A DNA stretch of 64,000 nucleotides from Hydrocarboniclastica marina (GCF_004851605.1 NZ_CP031093.1:3038692-3102691), one strand, 5' to 3'. Shown: positions 47,289 to 56,529, counted from the stretch's first letter. The notes: a model not told the origin generated them from the sequence alone. Translations and numbers: made by a program.

Positions 47289-48878
47289 ATGTCCAAGGCG
47301 GTCCTCGGAAACCAGAGCGACAAAGCGGCCCAAACCATCAGCGGTCTGCTTGAGGGTGTTGCTGCACTTCTGCTGGCGATCAAGAAAAGTGACCCGGAGC
47401 TGGACGCGACGGTTACCAAGTCCAGCCAATACTGCCGCAATGCACTCACCCAACGTGACTACGCCAATGCCGGCAATGAGCTTAAATACCTGGCTCAGAC
47501 TCTCTATCAGCATTGGTCGGCCAATATCCGCGATAGCCGCGAGCAGTACAGCCTACTCGCCAATGCTCTCTCATCGCTGGACAAAGACCACTACACCGTT
47601 GCGCAGCGCCACAATTTCGATGTGCTGGTAGAGCGACTGAACGCAGAGCACGTACAACCGGCCGGACTATCGAGGGCATTAGCAAAAGCCTATACCGACA
47701 TGCTTGAAACGCTGGCGGCGTACAGGCAGAGAAACCACGGCGAGCAGCCCGTGGAAGCCGGCAGTTACCGCGAGGGTATAGTGGACGTGCGGCAGGCCGA
47801 TCTGGCTGCTGTGACTGTGCGTATCAACAAAGACCTTAACAGCCTGACCCAGCGCCTCGCTGAACTACACCCCGATAACGACCATGTTCGCCATCTGAAA
47901 GAATCCGCAGAAAAAGCAGCGAAGGAAGGCATCCATTTTTTCCAGGGGATTAATAACCTGTCTGATGCAGCATGGCTGCTGTTTAAACTGAGCGACGGCA
48001 GCATAGCCCGGGAACGGGAATACCTTTCAGGTCTTACCCAGCAACTAACTTCGCTCTCTGAAAACTACGCCGGCACGCAAACGCTGGCTGATCGTTCATC
48101 CGAGGGCCTGAATGAGTTCCAGGACACGGTCGCCCAGGAGCTGAGACAGCTTTCGGAGGCTGGCAACAACAGCCAGACGCTCGAAGGGCTGCGCAGCGTG
48201 CTCGGCAAGAGCATTTCTTCGCTGACTGACAACATCACCAGGCACGTGGACAGGCAGGACCGGATCATCCAGCAGCAGAAAGCAGCCGCCGCCACCCAGG
48301 ATTCGACGATAAAGGCGCTGTCCGAAGAAGTCGAAAGCATCAAGGCGAAATACGACAAGGTGAATGCCGATAGCCATATCGACCACCTTACACTGACTGG
48401 CAATCGCAGATTCTTCGACCAACAGGCCCAGCTCATGCATGACCGCTGGAAGGCCGGCAATATCGAGCACCTTGCGATCGTGTTACTGGATATCGACCAC
48501 TTCAAAGTCGTCAACGACACCTATGGCCATGTTGTCGGTGACTATGTGTTACGCCACATATCTCAAGTGCTCCAGACTGAGGCAGGCAAGGGAATAAACA
48601 TCGCGCGTTATGGCGGCGAAGAATTCGCCATTGTCGCCGAGGCTCCTTCGGAGCGAACCATACTGGCCCTCGCAAAAAGGCTTAATGAAGCAGTCGTTGA
48701 GCGCCCCTATATCCAGGCATCGGGCGAAGCGATTAACCTGTCGATATCCGTTGGGGTTTGTTTCTTTACACCCAAACAAGACTCTATCGCCGCCGTACTG
48801 GAGGCCGCAGACCGGGCCCTTTACCGGGCGAAAAGCGCGGGCCGGAACAATGTCTGGGTTGCCGGAATATCGAACTAG
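47289..48878 (+). CDS. Diguanylate cyclase with helical N-terminal domain
   Basis: Predicted to make cyclic di-GMP. The 529-residue protein (from ATG 47289) has a long helical N-terminal part (about 1-340, no transmembrane segment), a coiled coil (QQQKAAAATQDSTIKALSEEVESIKAKYDKV) and a GGDEF domain with active-site GGEEF at 442-446 and the metal/substrate pocket DIDHFKVVNDTYGHVVGD. No RxxD inhibitory site is seen five residues before GGEEF (GKGINIARY there). The input signal is unknown. A TTG at 47277 is an alternative start; neither has a good ribosome site. Confidence 0.88.
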   Translation: MSKAVLGNQSDKAAQTISGLLEGVAALLLAIKKSDPELDATVTKSSQYCRNALTQRDYANAGNELKYLAQTLYQHWSANIRDSREQYSLLANALSSLDKDHYTVAQRHNFDVLVERLNAEHVQPAGLSRALAKAYTDMLETLAAYRQRNHGEQPVEAGSYREGIVDVRQADLAAVTVRINKDLNSLTQRLAELHPDNDHVRHLKESAEKAAKEGIHFFQGINNLSDAAWLLFKLSDGSIAREREYLSGLTQQLTSLSENYAGTQTLADRSSEGLNEFQDTVAQELRQLSEAGNNSQTLEGLRSVLGKSISSLTDNITRHVDRQDRIIQQQKAAAATQDSTIKALSEEVESIKAKYDKVNADSHIDHLTLTGNRRFFDQQAQLMHDRWKAGNIEHLAIVLLDIDHFKVVNDTYGHVVGDYVLRHISQVLQTEAGKGINIARYGGEEFAIVAEAPSERTILALAKRLNEAVVERPYIQASGEAINLSISVGVCFFTPKQDSIAAVLEAADRALYRAKSAGRNNVWVAGISN

Positions 48879-49388
48879 AGCGCCTGCTATTGGTTGGCGC
48901 TTGAGGCTGAGTAGCTCTAGCTGATGTTACGCGAGCCTGTCGCCCTTGTGCGTGCGAACGCTACAGGCATTCTCTCCACCCCGATAATTGTATGCTCTAG
49001 GGGGTGGCAAGGCGACGCCGATAAGATTTTCACATAGCCCAAGCTGGAACAGCCTTCGGAAGCCGCTGTGTTTCATCCCCATCTTTTCTTTTCTTCACTT
49101 AACGGGTTGGTCTCTTCATTTAACCGACGTCGCCCTGCAGTCGTCTCTCGTATTACCCGTGCTCATCAATCATCAGGTCTTCTTTGGCGGTCATGACACG
49201 CTCAAACCCTACTATCCGGCTCAAGGACCGATAATCTGTATTCTCCTGTTTTTTTTGATTCTTTACTGGGCAAAAAGTGAAGGACATCAAGTGTTACCGC
49301 CACTTAAGACACGTTGACCATGGGGTACAGGGAACGTAGCGTTTGTATCGCAAGACGTTAAAAGAAACAGGAAAATGGAGGATCCAGT
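48879..49388. other. Intergenic region before the PRC-barrel gene
   Basis: 510 bases. A 109-codon frame (48988-49317) is open but has low-complexity hydrophobic content and no ribosome site, so it is not called. GGAGG at 49376-49380 is the ribosome site of the next gene. No other signal recognised. Confidence 0.4.
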
Positions 49389-50129
49389 ATGACTTTTAGA
49401 CCTTGCGTAACAGCCCTTGCCCTGGCGATAGCAGCCACCTCAGCGGGCGTTCAGGCCAAAGAGAAAAACGACGACATCATAAAGATCAGCGAATGGAACT
49501 ATGAAGCGCTTTATGACAAAGGCGGCATCCAGGCCGATGAGCTTATGGACACTGAAGTATTCGGTTCCGATGGCGAAGAAATCGGCAGCGTCGAGAATGT
49601 GATTATTGGCAATGACAACAAGATTGTTGCCATTATCGCCCAGGTTGGAGGCGTCTGGGACATCGGTGATACCCACGTTGCCGTGCCCTGGAAAGAGGTC
49701 AAGATGACCAATGACGGCGTCAGGATTCCGGTCACCGAGGACAATGCCGACGACTATGGCATTTTTAAAAATGAGTACGTGACCAAGAATCTGGACCAGA
49801 CAACCAAGGTCGAAGATGATGCCGACACGGGCTACCGTTCTTGGAAGCTGACCAACCTTCTGGATGATTATGCGACACTGACCGGCGGCACCGGCTACGG
49901 CTATGTCGACAATGTTATCTTCTCGAAGGACGGTAAGATCGAAGCAGTAGTAGTCGAATCTGCCAGCACTTACGGTGCGGGGACCTACGCTTATCCCTTC
50001 TACGGCTACGACTACGGCTGGAATCCGGGCTACGACGCTTACGAACTTCCCTATGAAGAAAATGAAGTCGCGGACCTGGATATATTTGACTACAACGAAT
50101 TCGATGATACGTGGGATTGGGATTCGTAA
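49389..50129 (+). CDS. Secreted PRC-barrel domain protein
   Basis: Exported acidic protein of 246 residues. The signal peptide ends near residue 23 (LAIAATSAGVQA). Two PRC-barrel-like units follow: GIQADELMDTEVFGSDGEEIGSVENVIIGNDNKIVAIIAQVGG (about 39-81) and a more diverged WKLTNLLDDYATLTGGTGYGYVDNVIFSKDGKIEAVVVES (about 145-184). The C-terminus is rich in Tyr/Asp/Glu and ends DDTWDWDS. PRC barrels bind protein or RNA partners; an exported version suggests a stress or envelope role, but the function is unknown. Confidence 0.82.
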   Translation: MTFRPCVTALALAIAATSAGVQAKEKNDDIIKISEWNYEALYDKGGIQADELMDTEVFGSDGEEIGSVENVIIGNDNKIVAIIAQVGGVWDIGDTHVAVPWKEVKMTNDGVRIPVTEDNADDYGIFKNEYVTKNLDQTTKVEDDADTGYRSWKLTNLLDDYATLTGGTGYGYVDNVIFSKDGKIEAVVVESASTYGAGTYAYPFYGYDYGWNPGYDAYELPYEENEVADLDIFDYNEFDDTWDWDS

Positions 50130-50151
50130 AACGCTTGCCGCAATTGGCGTT

Positions 50152-50185
50152 AAAACGGCAGCCTGACCGGGCTGCCGTTTTTTTG
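50152..50185 (+). terminator. Terminator of the PRC-barrel gene
   Basis: AAAACGGCAGCC and GGCTGCCGTTTT pair around a six-base loop and are followed by further T residues. A-rich on one side and T-rich on the other, so it can also serve the converging gene at 50189. Confidence 0.88.
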
Positions 50186-50188
50186 GTC

Positions 50189-51247
50189 TTAACGGCTTGC
50201 CGCTGCAATCACCTCTTTTGCTTTTCTGATCAGTTCTTCATCAGCTTGAGGTACCGACTCATCCTCACCCATGGCGGTTCTACAGAACTTTCCAAGGAAG
50301 GGGTAATGGTCAGACCCAAACGAGGGCAGACGCTCGAGGGAAACGGTGGCGAACCCAGGCTCATGAAAGATCTGGTCTAAAGGCCACGACATCCACCAGG
50401 ACTGGGCACTAAAGGTCGGCACGAAGCCATAGCTGCGGCGTGGGTCCTGAAGGTTACCGAGTTGGCGCATTCTTTCGACCGCGGTTTCCCAAGGTGTGGC
50501 GTTGAAATCACCCGCAACAATGGCCGTACCCGCCCGCTCGCGTGCCAGTAAACCCGCTTTATAAAGCACCGCGTCCCGCGCCAGGGTCGTATCTGGCCGG
50601 GAAGGAACCGGCGGGCGCGGATGTACCCCCAGAAAATCAACAGCTTCACCGTTTCCGAGCGTTATCCCGGACACGACCTGTGGAATCTCCTGCCCGGCTA
50701 AAAACCTTATCTGCGGGTCGACCAGTGGAAGTCGGGAAAACAGATGGATGCCATAGTACGACCCGGAGATATGCGAAACCGTGTGGGGCATGGTTTTCGT
50801 CAATGGCGCCAGGGCTTCATTCCATTTCGCGTTTGTTTCCATCGCGAGCAGGACGTCCGGCTGGACGTCCTGCACCATGTCCAGAAGCTTACCATCGGGA
50901 TCGTTGTGCATTTTTACATTCGCGACCATGACAGTTATGGCATTGCCAGCCGGACAATCAGCTACGGGAAAGTCCGAACCCGTCGGCAAATAGGGGAACA
51001 GCACATAAGCGTGGTAACTCAGGGCGCTTGCGATAAGTATCAGGCATAGGCCTGCCATTCTGCGGAAGTAACGGAAGTAGAACAGGACGGGCAGCGCAAG
51101 GACCACGAGTGCTACGGACGCTTGAAGACGCGGAAAATCCAACAGACGGATCCACCAGCGGTCTGTGTTGATCATCGGCATGAAACTCAGCGCAGCCAAA
51201 GCCACGACCATCACCAGGACTACGCCAAAACCCATTTTCCGTTTCAT
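50189..51247 (-). CDS. Membrane protein with endonuclease/exonuclease/phosphatase domain
   Basis: Protein of 352 residues with three N-terminal membrane helices (about 5-95, ending FPYLPTG) and a periplasmic EEP-fold domain. The catalytic stretches are VMVANVKMHNDP (about 105-116), DVLLAMETNAKW, the central AGDFNATPWE (about 238-247) and the C-terminal GSDHYPFLG. Substrate may be nucleic acid, phospholipid or inositol phosphate; the EEP fold does not decide. ATG 51247 follows AGGGGGC; a GTG at 51268 is in frame. Confidence 0.85.
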   Translation of the reverse strand: MKRKMGFGVVLVMVVALAALSFMPMINTDRWWIRLLDFPRLQASVALVVLALPVLFYFRYFRRMAGLCLILIASALSYHAYVLFPYLPTGSDFPVADCPAGNAITVMVANVKMHNDPDGKLLDMVQDVQPDVLLAMETNAKWNEALAPLTKTMPHTVSHISGSYYGIHLFSRLPLVDPQIRFLAGQEIPQVVSGITLGNGEAVDFLGVHPRPPVPSRPDTTLARDAVLYKAGLLARERAGTAIVAGDFNATPWETAVERMRQLGNLQDPRRSYGFVPTFSAQSWWMSWPLDQIFHEPGFATVSLERLPSFGSDHYPFLGKFCRTAMGEDESVPQADEELIRKAKEVIAAASR

Positions 51248-51693
51248 CCTGCCCCCTGTTCGCTTCACCGTAGGTTCTGCAATTCATGCGACACGCGTAT
51301 AAATGCTGTTCACGACGGAACGATACTTTCGCCAACAGCGCGTCCTTACACATTGGCCGACCATCCTCGCAGAGTCTCCCTGCCAGTTACAGAACCGGAA
51401 CATGAAGAAAAACTTGCGACGGCACAAACGGCCCCTACTAAAGTAAGCACAGACGCTGCCCGGAAATTGCACACCGGCCGTTACGTCATTTTCAAACTTT
51501 GCCATACGCTGCCTCATTCGACGGGAATAGCAGGCGGGAGGCTGAAACTCGCCCCGCACAGGTGCAGGCACGGTGTCGGGCTAAAATCTGCGGATTCTGC
51601 TCCGCGCTCTGCCCAACGGCAGCCCGCAGTTTCCGCCGCCGGAAAGTTAGCTAAAACAACGTCCGAACATTGCTGGATGTCAATCCGATCGTT

Positions 51694-51723
51694 TTGACAG
51701 AAAAAGCCTCGAGATGATGTTAT
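51694..51723 (+). promoter_or_regulatory. Promoter of the EF-hand gene
   Basis: Perfect TTGACA (51694-51699), 18 bases, TGTTAT (51718-51723). This gives a leader of about 57 nt. The rest of the 538-base gap between the divergent genes (51248-51786) holds no supported gene. Confidence 0.6.
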
Positions 51724-51786
51724 CGAACCGTGCCGCCGACACGCGGCATGTTGAAACACACGTCCTCAGAAACTAAGGAGAGTATT

Positions 51787-52116
51787 ATGAAACGTGATTG
51801 GCTAAAGCTTATCGGTGGTGTAGCACTTGCAGCGACCATGGCTGGCGGTTCAGTGGCATACGCCGATGACACCGACTTTACGGATTGGGACAATAACTCA
51901 TCCGATGGCATCGAGTTCACCGAATGGGACAACAACTACGGCGATGAAGGTCTCTACTCAGACTGGGATGCTGACGGCGATGGCGCTCTGACCGAAGACG
52001 AATACGGCGAAGGCGTTTTTGGCCTGTATGATGAGAACGACGACGGCATCTGGGACGAAGACGAATACAACAACTGGAACGATGACGCTGGAGATGAAGG
52101 CGTCTGGGACGTTTAA
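51787..52116 (+). CDS. Small secreted EF-hand protein with DWDN repeats
   Basis: Exported, very acidic protein of 109 residues. The signal peptide (MKRDWLKLIGGVALAATMAGGSVAYA) ends near 26. Three repeats (FTDWDNN, FTEWDNN, YSDWDAD) lead into two calcium-binding loops, DADGDGALTEDE and DENDDGIWDEDE (about 60-95), each with 12-residue EF-hand spacing. It ends GDEGVWDV. A predicted periplasmic or surface calcium binder; function unknown. AAGGAG seven bases before the ATG fixes the start. Confidence 0.85.
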   Translation: MKRDWLKLIGGVALAATMAGGSVAYADDTDFTDWDNNSSDGIEFTEWDNNYGDEGLYSDWDADGDGALTEDEYGEGVFGLYDENDDGIWDEDEYNNWNDDAGDEGVWDV

Positions 52117-52133
52117 AAACTGAGCGTCACGCG

Positions 52134-52163
52134 ATTCCTCCAGGCTCCTCTGCCTGGAGGAAT
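52134..52163. terminator. Perfect 12-bp hairpin after the EF-hand gene
   Basis: ATTCCTCCAGGC, TCCTCT loop, GCCTGGAGGAAT, 17 bases after the stop. No T run. Probably ends the EF-hand message, possibly in both directions, since the next gene converges on it. Confidence 0.65.
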
Positions 52164-52276
52164 TCGACCCAAAACCCGCGTGGAACACTCCTTACTTTAG
52201 CGTTACCGCTAGCTTCCAAGTGCGACCCGTAAAGTCCTTCCATGCCCACCCCACATAGTCGAAACAGCGCCTAACA

Positions 52277-54217
52277 TCAGCCCTTGGGCTTCCGGAACCG
52301 CGTTCCCCCAGTTCTTGAGTTCAGCTGTTGGATATTCACGGGCACCCCATCTCCATCCAGCTCCACCATACCAATCCCCGCGTTATTCCAGAGTCGTTCG
52401 CCTGCTTCACGACCTTCCGGTTCGCGCGGCGTTATACGCATACGGCGGCGCTTGGTGAACCAGTTCAGCGGAGACCAGGGCGCATAGAGCCAGCGGTTGA
52501 TGCGGTCCAGCCACTCCATGAGCGAATGGGGGAATTCGTTCTTTATACCGCTGCTGGTGATTTGCCAGATGCGGGGACGGTCCGGTTTACGGCGGAAGCG
52601 CACATCGTAGACAAACGAGTAGTGAACATCACCCGAGAGAACGACAAACGTTTCAGGGGTACGTGAATGACTGAAGATGTTGAGCAGCACATTCGCTGCG
52701 CCGCGATGGGCCATCCAGTTTTCGGCATCGACGACCAGCGGCTTGCCAAAGAAGGTGAACAACCTCTGTATTGTCTCGATCAGCTTGACCCCGAACATGG
52801 GCGCAGGAGAAACCACGATCACGGCCTTCTCCCCGATAATCTCCTGCTGAAACTCGGTCAGCGCCTCCCAGTCAAGCAGGCCCGAGGGCCTGGCGCGGTT
52901 CACTTCGCTGCGCCAGCGACGGGTGCGGGTATCCAGCACCACGATCCGCGGCGACGTCTGCAGGGTATAGTGCCAGTGCTGAAAGTTCAGCAGAGTGTCG
53001 ATCAGCTTATCTTGCCGGGCCGGGTCAAGTACGCCATCCTGCTCTGCCGATGAGGTCAAATCCAGCGCCGCCGCCACGACCTCGTCAAACACATCGGGGT
53101 TGTTGCCCCAGCCCTGGCAGAGCATGTAAGCCATCAGTGCGTTACCGATGATACGCCGGGAAAACGGGTGCTCGTAGATTGTCGCCTCCCACAATGCCGA
53201 CAGATTCCAGTCGTCCGTGACGTCATGGTCGTCAAAAATCATGTAGGTGGGCAGGTGCGCCAGTGCCCGTGCCGCACGCGGCAAATCCGCCACGAACCCA
53301 TCAATGGCTATCTGCTGCTCCCGATAGACGGTCGCTTCCTCTGGCCCCAGTGCCGGCTGCTCCGGAGAGACCAGTTCCCAGCACACGGGTGACCAGACCA
53401 GCAGATACATGGCCATGATTTCGTTGAGGGCGATGAGATGGTTATGGGCACTGGCTGTGGTGAAAACGGGCTTCCGAACGCCACCGAAAAAGCGCTCCAA
53501 CAGTGCCTCGTTGCTGCTCACATCGGGCAGCAGTTTTTCCCGGTGAAAGTAGGTGTCCGGGTTTTGCCGCAACGACCGGCTGTCGTCAACACAGCCACCG
53601 GGAATCGATTCCTCGTACAGGCCCAGCCGCTCGATAAGACTGTGAATCGCACGGAGCATGGGTCCGGCGACATCATCGGCATAGATCTGATCGCCGGTCA
53701 GCATCAGCATCGCCGGGCGTTTGTCGGCTTCCGCTCCTGCCTCAAGCAGCAACTGGTCCACTCTCGCCAACCCGTCGGGCGCCGGAGAATGGGGCCGGCG
53801 ACAGGAGCCGTGAACCAGGCGGTCCACCCGCGGCCGCAAGACAAAATCAGGCCGGCAGGATCCCGGCATGCACAGATGCGGCGCCCAGTCCGCCACCCAG
53901 GTTTCCCCGTCGGCATTTTGTGCTGCAGACCCGGCGCCTGATACGCCCAGATCGTAACCGATGCGAGTGTCAGCCGGCAGTGGAGCCTCTAGTTCAACGT
54001 CGATCAAATGCAGGCAGGCGAATGTCCCGAACCTTAGTCGCGTGACCTCTTGCTCGGTCAGCGTACGCTCACACCAGGGCTCGTCTGAACTGCCCAGGAA
54101 AAGACGCAGCCGCAGAACCAGCGAACAGGAGCCCATCAGCCAGAGAGTGATTCTGCGATTTGTCACATGTCTGAGAATCGGCCCCGCCAACATCGGCGAC
54201 AACGTTTGCAACCTCAT
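52277..54217 (-). CDS. PhoD-like metallophosphoesterase
   Basis: Large phosphoesterase of 646 residues (from ATG 54217). Metal-binding stretches: MLTGDQIYADDVAGP (about 195-209), IFDDHDVTDDWN (about 334-345) and VLSGDVHYSFVYD near 528. An N-terminal ~150-residue beta-rich domain (with FACLHLIDVELEAPLPADTRIGYDLG) precedes the catalytic part. No signal peptide is clear from this start. GGAG seven bases before the ATG supports it over upstream in-frame starts reaching 54352. Divergent from the apyrase gene; a shared role in nucleotide or phosphate use is inference. Confidence 0.85.
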   Translation of the reverse strand: MRLQTLSPMLAGPILRHVTNRRITLWLMGSCSLVLRLRLFLGSSDEPWCERTLTEQEVTRLRFGTFACLHLIDVELEAPLPADTRIGYDLGVSGAGSAAQNADGETWVADWAPHLCMPGSCRPDFVLRPRVDRLVHGSCRRPHSPAPDGLARVDQLLLEAGAEADKRPAMLMLTGDQIYADDVAGPMLRAIHSLIERLGLYEESIPGGCVDDSRSLRQNPDTYFHREKLLPDVSSNEALLERFFGGVRKPVFTTASAHNHLIALNEIMAMYLLVWSPVCWELVSPEQPALGPEEATVYREQQIAIDGFVADLPRAARALAHLPTYMIFDDHDVTDDWNLSALWEATIYEHPFSRRIIGNALMAYMLCQGWGNNPDVFDEVVAAALDLTSSAEQDGVLDPARQDKLIDTLLNFQHWHYTLQTSPRIVVLDTRTRRWRSEVNRARPSGLLDWEALTEFQQEIIGEKAVIVVSPAPMFGVKLIETIQRLFTFFGKPLVVDAENWMAHRGAANVLLNIFSHSRTPETFVVLSGDVHYSFVYDVRFRRKPDRPRIWQITSSGIKNEFPHSLMEWLDRINRWLYAPWSPLNWFTKRRRMRITPREPEGREAGERLWNNAGIGMVELDGDGVPVNIQQLNSRTGGTRFRKPKG

Positions 54218-54429
54218 TCCATTTCTCCGCCTTGAATCTGATCCTGTCGTTGTCTGCTGCCCGAACAGACGACGCCGGCTGCGAAGAGAGTGGCCCATAG
54301 AACCTCCGCTGACAATCATTCTGTTCGGCCCGTTACTTGTCCGGGCTGACAAACTGACAGGGCTGGAAAAAACGAAGGCGGTCCTTCAAGGTACGAAGAG
54401 AATCAATACCCAGCCGGGAGGCGATTACC

Positions 54430-55392
54430 ATGAGCCAGACACATGCGGATATGGCCCGCCACGAACGACACGGGCCAGGCACCAGCGAATACACGCTCGC
54501 CATCATTACCGACGAAGATCACGCCTCCCAGGTGGAGCTGGAAGACGGCCAGACGGCGTGGCAATCGACCCTCCGTTACGACAAACTCTACCGCGAGACT
54601 GATCCCGCCACCGGGCGCATCAGCTACCGCCTGGAAGAAATACCGGCTGACCAGGGCGGTGAACACCAGCTCATCAGCCTGATTGCTGAGGGCGGACGTG
54701 GGGCTGAGTTTTCTGAACTGGTCCAGTTCGGCCAGCGGCTTGTGACCTTCGACGACCGTACGGGGCTGGTTTGCGAAATCCGCCACGAGAACCAGCTTGT
54801 GCCTCGCCACATCCTGATGACAGGCAGCGGCGATGAGAAGTTCAAAGGCTTCAAAAGCGAATGGGCAACCATAAAGGACGATCACCTGATTGTCGGCAGC
54901 CACGGTAAAAGGCCCGAGGAAGAGTGGATCAAGATACTCGACCGGGACTACGGCCTGCGCAGCATCGACTGGCGGGAGAATTACCAGCGCATGCGCGACG
55001 CGCTGGGCGTGGGTCCGGACGGCTATGTTATCCATGAGGCTGCGGAGTGGCATCCCTACCGCCGGGAATGGCTTTTCTTCCCGCGCAAGATCTCAACGGA
55101 ACCTTTCGACGAGCCTGTGGATGAGCGCGAACGTGGCGCCAACACACTGATCATTGCCAGTGAAGACTTCAGCAACATACGCACCCTTAAGGTTGGCGAA
55201 CGCATCCCGGAACGGGGCATCTCCTCGTTCAAGATCATTCCCGGTTATCCTAATGAATGCGTCGGCCTTAAAAGTGTAGAAATCGGCGACCGCACCGAGG
55301 CCTGGCTGTTTTGTTTCAACCTCGACGGCGAGGTGCTGCAGGAGGACACCCTGATTGGCCGGTACAAATGCGAGGGTGTGGAGATTCTCTGA
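54430..55392 (+). CDS. Calcium-dependent apyrase, CANT1/SCAN-1 family
   Basis: Predicted Ca2+-dependent nucleoside di/triphosphatase of 320 residues. It follows the animal CANT1/bedbug salivary apyrase family block by block: GRGAEFSELVQFGQRLVTFDDRTGLV (89-114), DEKFKGFKSEWATIKDDHLIVGSHGK (135-160), ENYQRMRDALGVGPDGYVIHEAAEW (183-207), PRKISTEPF...DERERGAN (218-238), ISSFKIIPG (264-272) and IGRYKCEGVEI at the end. Five-bladed propeller expected. No signal peptide, unlike the secreted animal forms, so it is probably cytoplasmic. GGGAGG eight bases before the ATG. Confidence 0.9.
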   Translation: MSQTHADMARHERHGPGTSEYTLAIITDEDHASQVELEDGQTAWQSTLRYDKLYRETDPATGRISYRLEEIPADQGGEHQLISLIAEGGRGAEFSELVQFGQRLVTFDDRTGLVCEIRHENQLVPRHILMTGSGDEKFKGFKSEWATIKDDHLIVGSHGKRPEEEWIKILDRDYGLRSIDWRENYQRMRDALGVGPDGYVIHEAAEWHPYRREWLFFPRKISTEPFDEPVDERERGANTLIIASEDFSNIRTLKVGERIPERGISSFKIIPGYPNECVGLKSVEIGDRTEAWLFCFNLDGEVLQEDTLIGRYKCEGVEIL

Positions 55393-55452
55393 CAACTCAG
55401 AAGTATCCGAGGTTGAACGGCCGATGCACCCAGCGCTATTGCAGGCGACGGA

Positions 55453-56049
55453 CTAGTCCCCAGGCGTTACGTGTGCCAATACTTCTGGATTCTCAGAGAG
55501 CGGTAACGCCAGAATCAGCCCTTCGTTCGACGACGGAAACACATCCGTCAGCGCGGTGATATTGACCTGATGGGACACCAGAATCACCGGCAGGCCCTGC
55601 TCCAGTTCATTCACCAGAGCAATAAGTGCGCGCTTCTGGGCCGCGCCATCGCCCCGATTGCTGAAGAACGAGTTTAGAGAGGGCCACGCCTTAACGTCCC
55701 CGATGTCCATGGCCGTCGCAGTTTCCATACTGCGACACCACTGGCTGCTAAATACCCGCGCCTCGCTGATACCCCGGATGTTCAGAAGCGGTTGCCAGGC
55801 TCGCGCCTGTGCTCTGCCCTCCTCGCTCAGGTTTCGCTGGGTATTGCAGTCATCGAGATCGAAGTTATCCGGATCGCCGGTCCCCGGCGCGAGAGCATGG
55901 CGCATCATGAGCACGGCCTGGCCATCGCGCAGGGCATCCCAGGCCTCGGCATTCTCCTCCGCCTGAGCGCCTAACGCCGGGAGCGTCGTTACTGCCCAGA
56001 TCAGGAAATGCGGGAGAATGAGGTTGCGTGACAGTTGCTGTGTGCGCAT
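55453..56049 (-). CDS. Exported histidine phosphatase family protein
   Basis: Phosphoglycerate mutase-like phosphatase of 198 residues with a signal peptide (about 1-30, WAVTTLPALGAQA). The phosphohistidine motif is MMRHALAPGTGDP (His about 51; RHA instead of the usual RHG), with arginine in SSQWCRSMETA and second histidine in LVSHQVNI. RNLSEEGRAQARAW is also typical. Likely periplasmic. Substrate unknown; the nearby phosphatase genes suggest organophosphate use. Confidence 0.85.
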   Translation of the reverse strand: MRTQQLSRNLILPHFLIWAVTTLPALGAQAEENAEAWDALRDGQAVLMMRHALAPGTGDPDNFDLDDCNTQRNLSEEGRAQARAWQPLLNIRGISEARVFSSQWCRSMETATAMDIGDVKAWPSLNSFFSNRGDGAAQKRALIALVNELEQGLPVILVSHQVNITALTDVFPSSNEGLILALPLSENPEVLAHVTPGD

Positions 56050-56079
56050 AAGCTTCCGTGCCTTGGTACAGAGAACCAG

Positions 56080-56529
56080 TTACGCCTTCAGCACATACCG
56101 CAGAATCTCTACCACCTGGGCAGTCGTACTGGCCCGTGCCTTGGCGCCGGCATTCACCTCCTTCAGGGGGTGAATGATGTTGTCATCGTGGAGGGTGATA
56201 TAGGGCTTGTCCAAAGCCGCACAATAGCCCGCGTCAAAGGCCGCGTTCCACTGCTTATACTCCTGTCCGAACCTTACCACCACCAGATCCGCCTGCTCGA
56301 TCAAAGTCTGCGTACGGATCGCGTTCACCTTGGCTGACTGATGGTCGCGCCAGAATGGCGATTCGCTGCTGACATCGGCGCTTAGCATATCGCCCGCTGC
56401 ATCGCTGGCGGCGTGGTCGGTGATCGGGCTGGTGAAGATAATATCAAGCTGGTGCTCCTGAGCACCCCCGATGATTTCATCGCGCCAGGAGGTATGGATC
56501 TCACCGGATAGGTAGACGTAGAAAGACAA
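56080..56529 (-). CDS. YtoQ-family protein
   Basis: 149-residue cytoplasmic protein. The start FYVYLSGEIHTSWRDEI, the middle FTSPITDHAASDAAGD and SPFWRDHQSAKVNAIRTQTLIEQADLVVVRFGQEYKQWNAAFDAGYCAALDKPYI match the YtoQ family. This shares the fold of nucleoside 2-deoxyribosyltransferases, though its activity is unproven. The start codon is TTG (56529), eight bases after GAGG; no ATG fits the family start. Confidence 0.82.
   Translation of the reverse strand: MSFYVYLSGEIHTSWRDEIIGGAQEHQLDIIFTSPITDHAASDAAGDMLSADVSSESPFWRDHQSAKVNAIRTQTLIEQADLVVVRFGQEYKQWNAAFDAGYCAALDKPYITLHDDNIIHPLKEVNAGAKARASTTAQVVEILRYVLKA

Noticed and set aside
48988-49317. 109-codon frame with hydrophobic stretches
   Set aside because: No ribosome site, no family, atypical composition.
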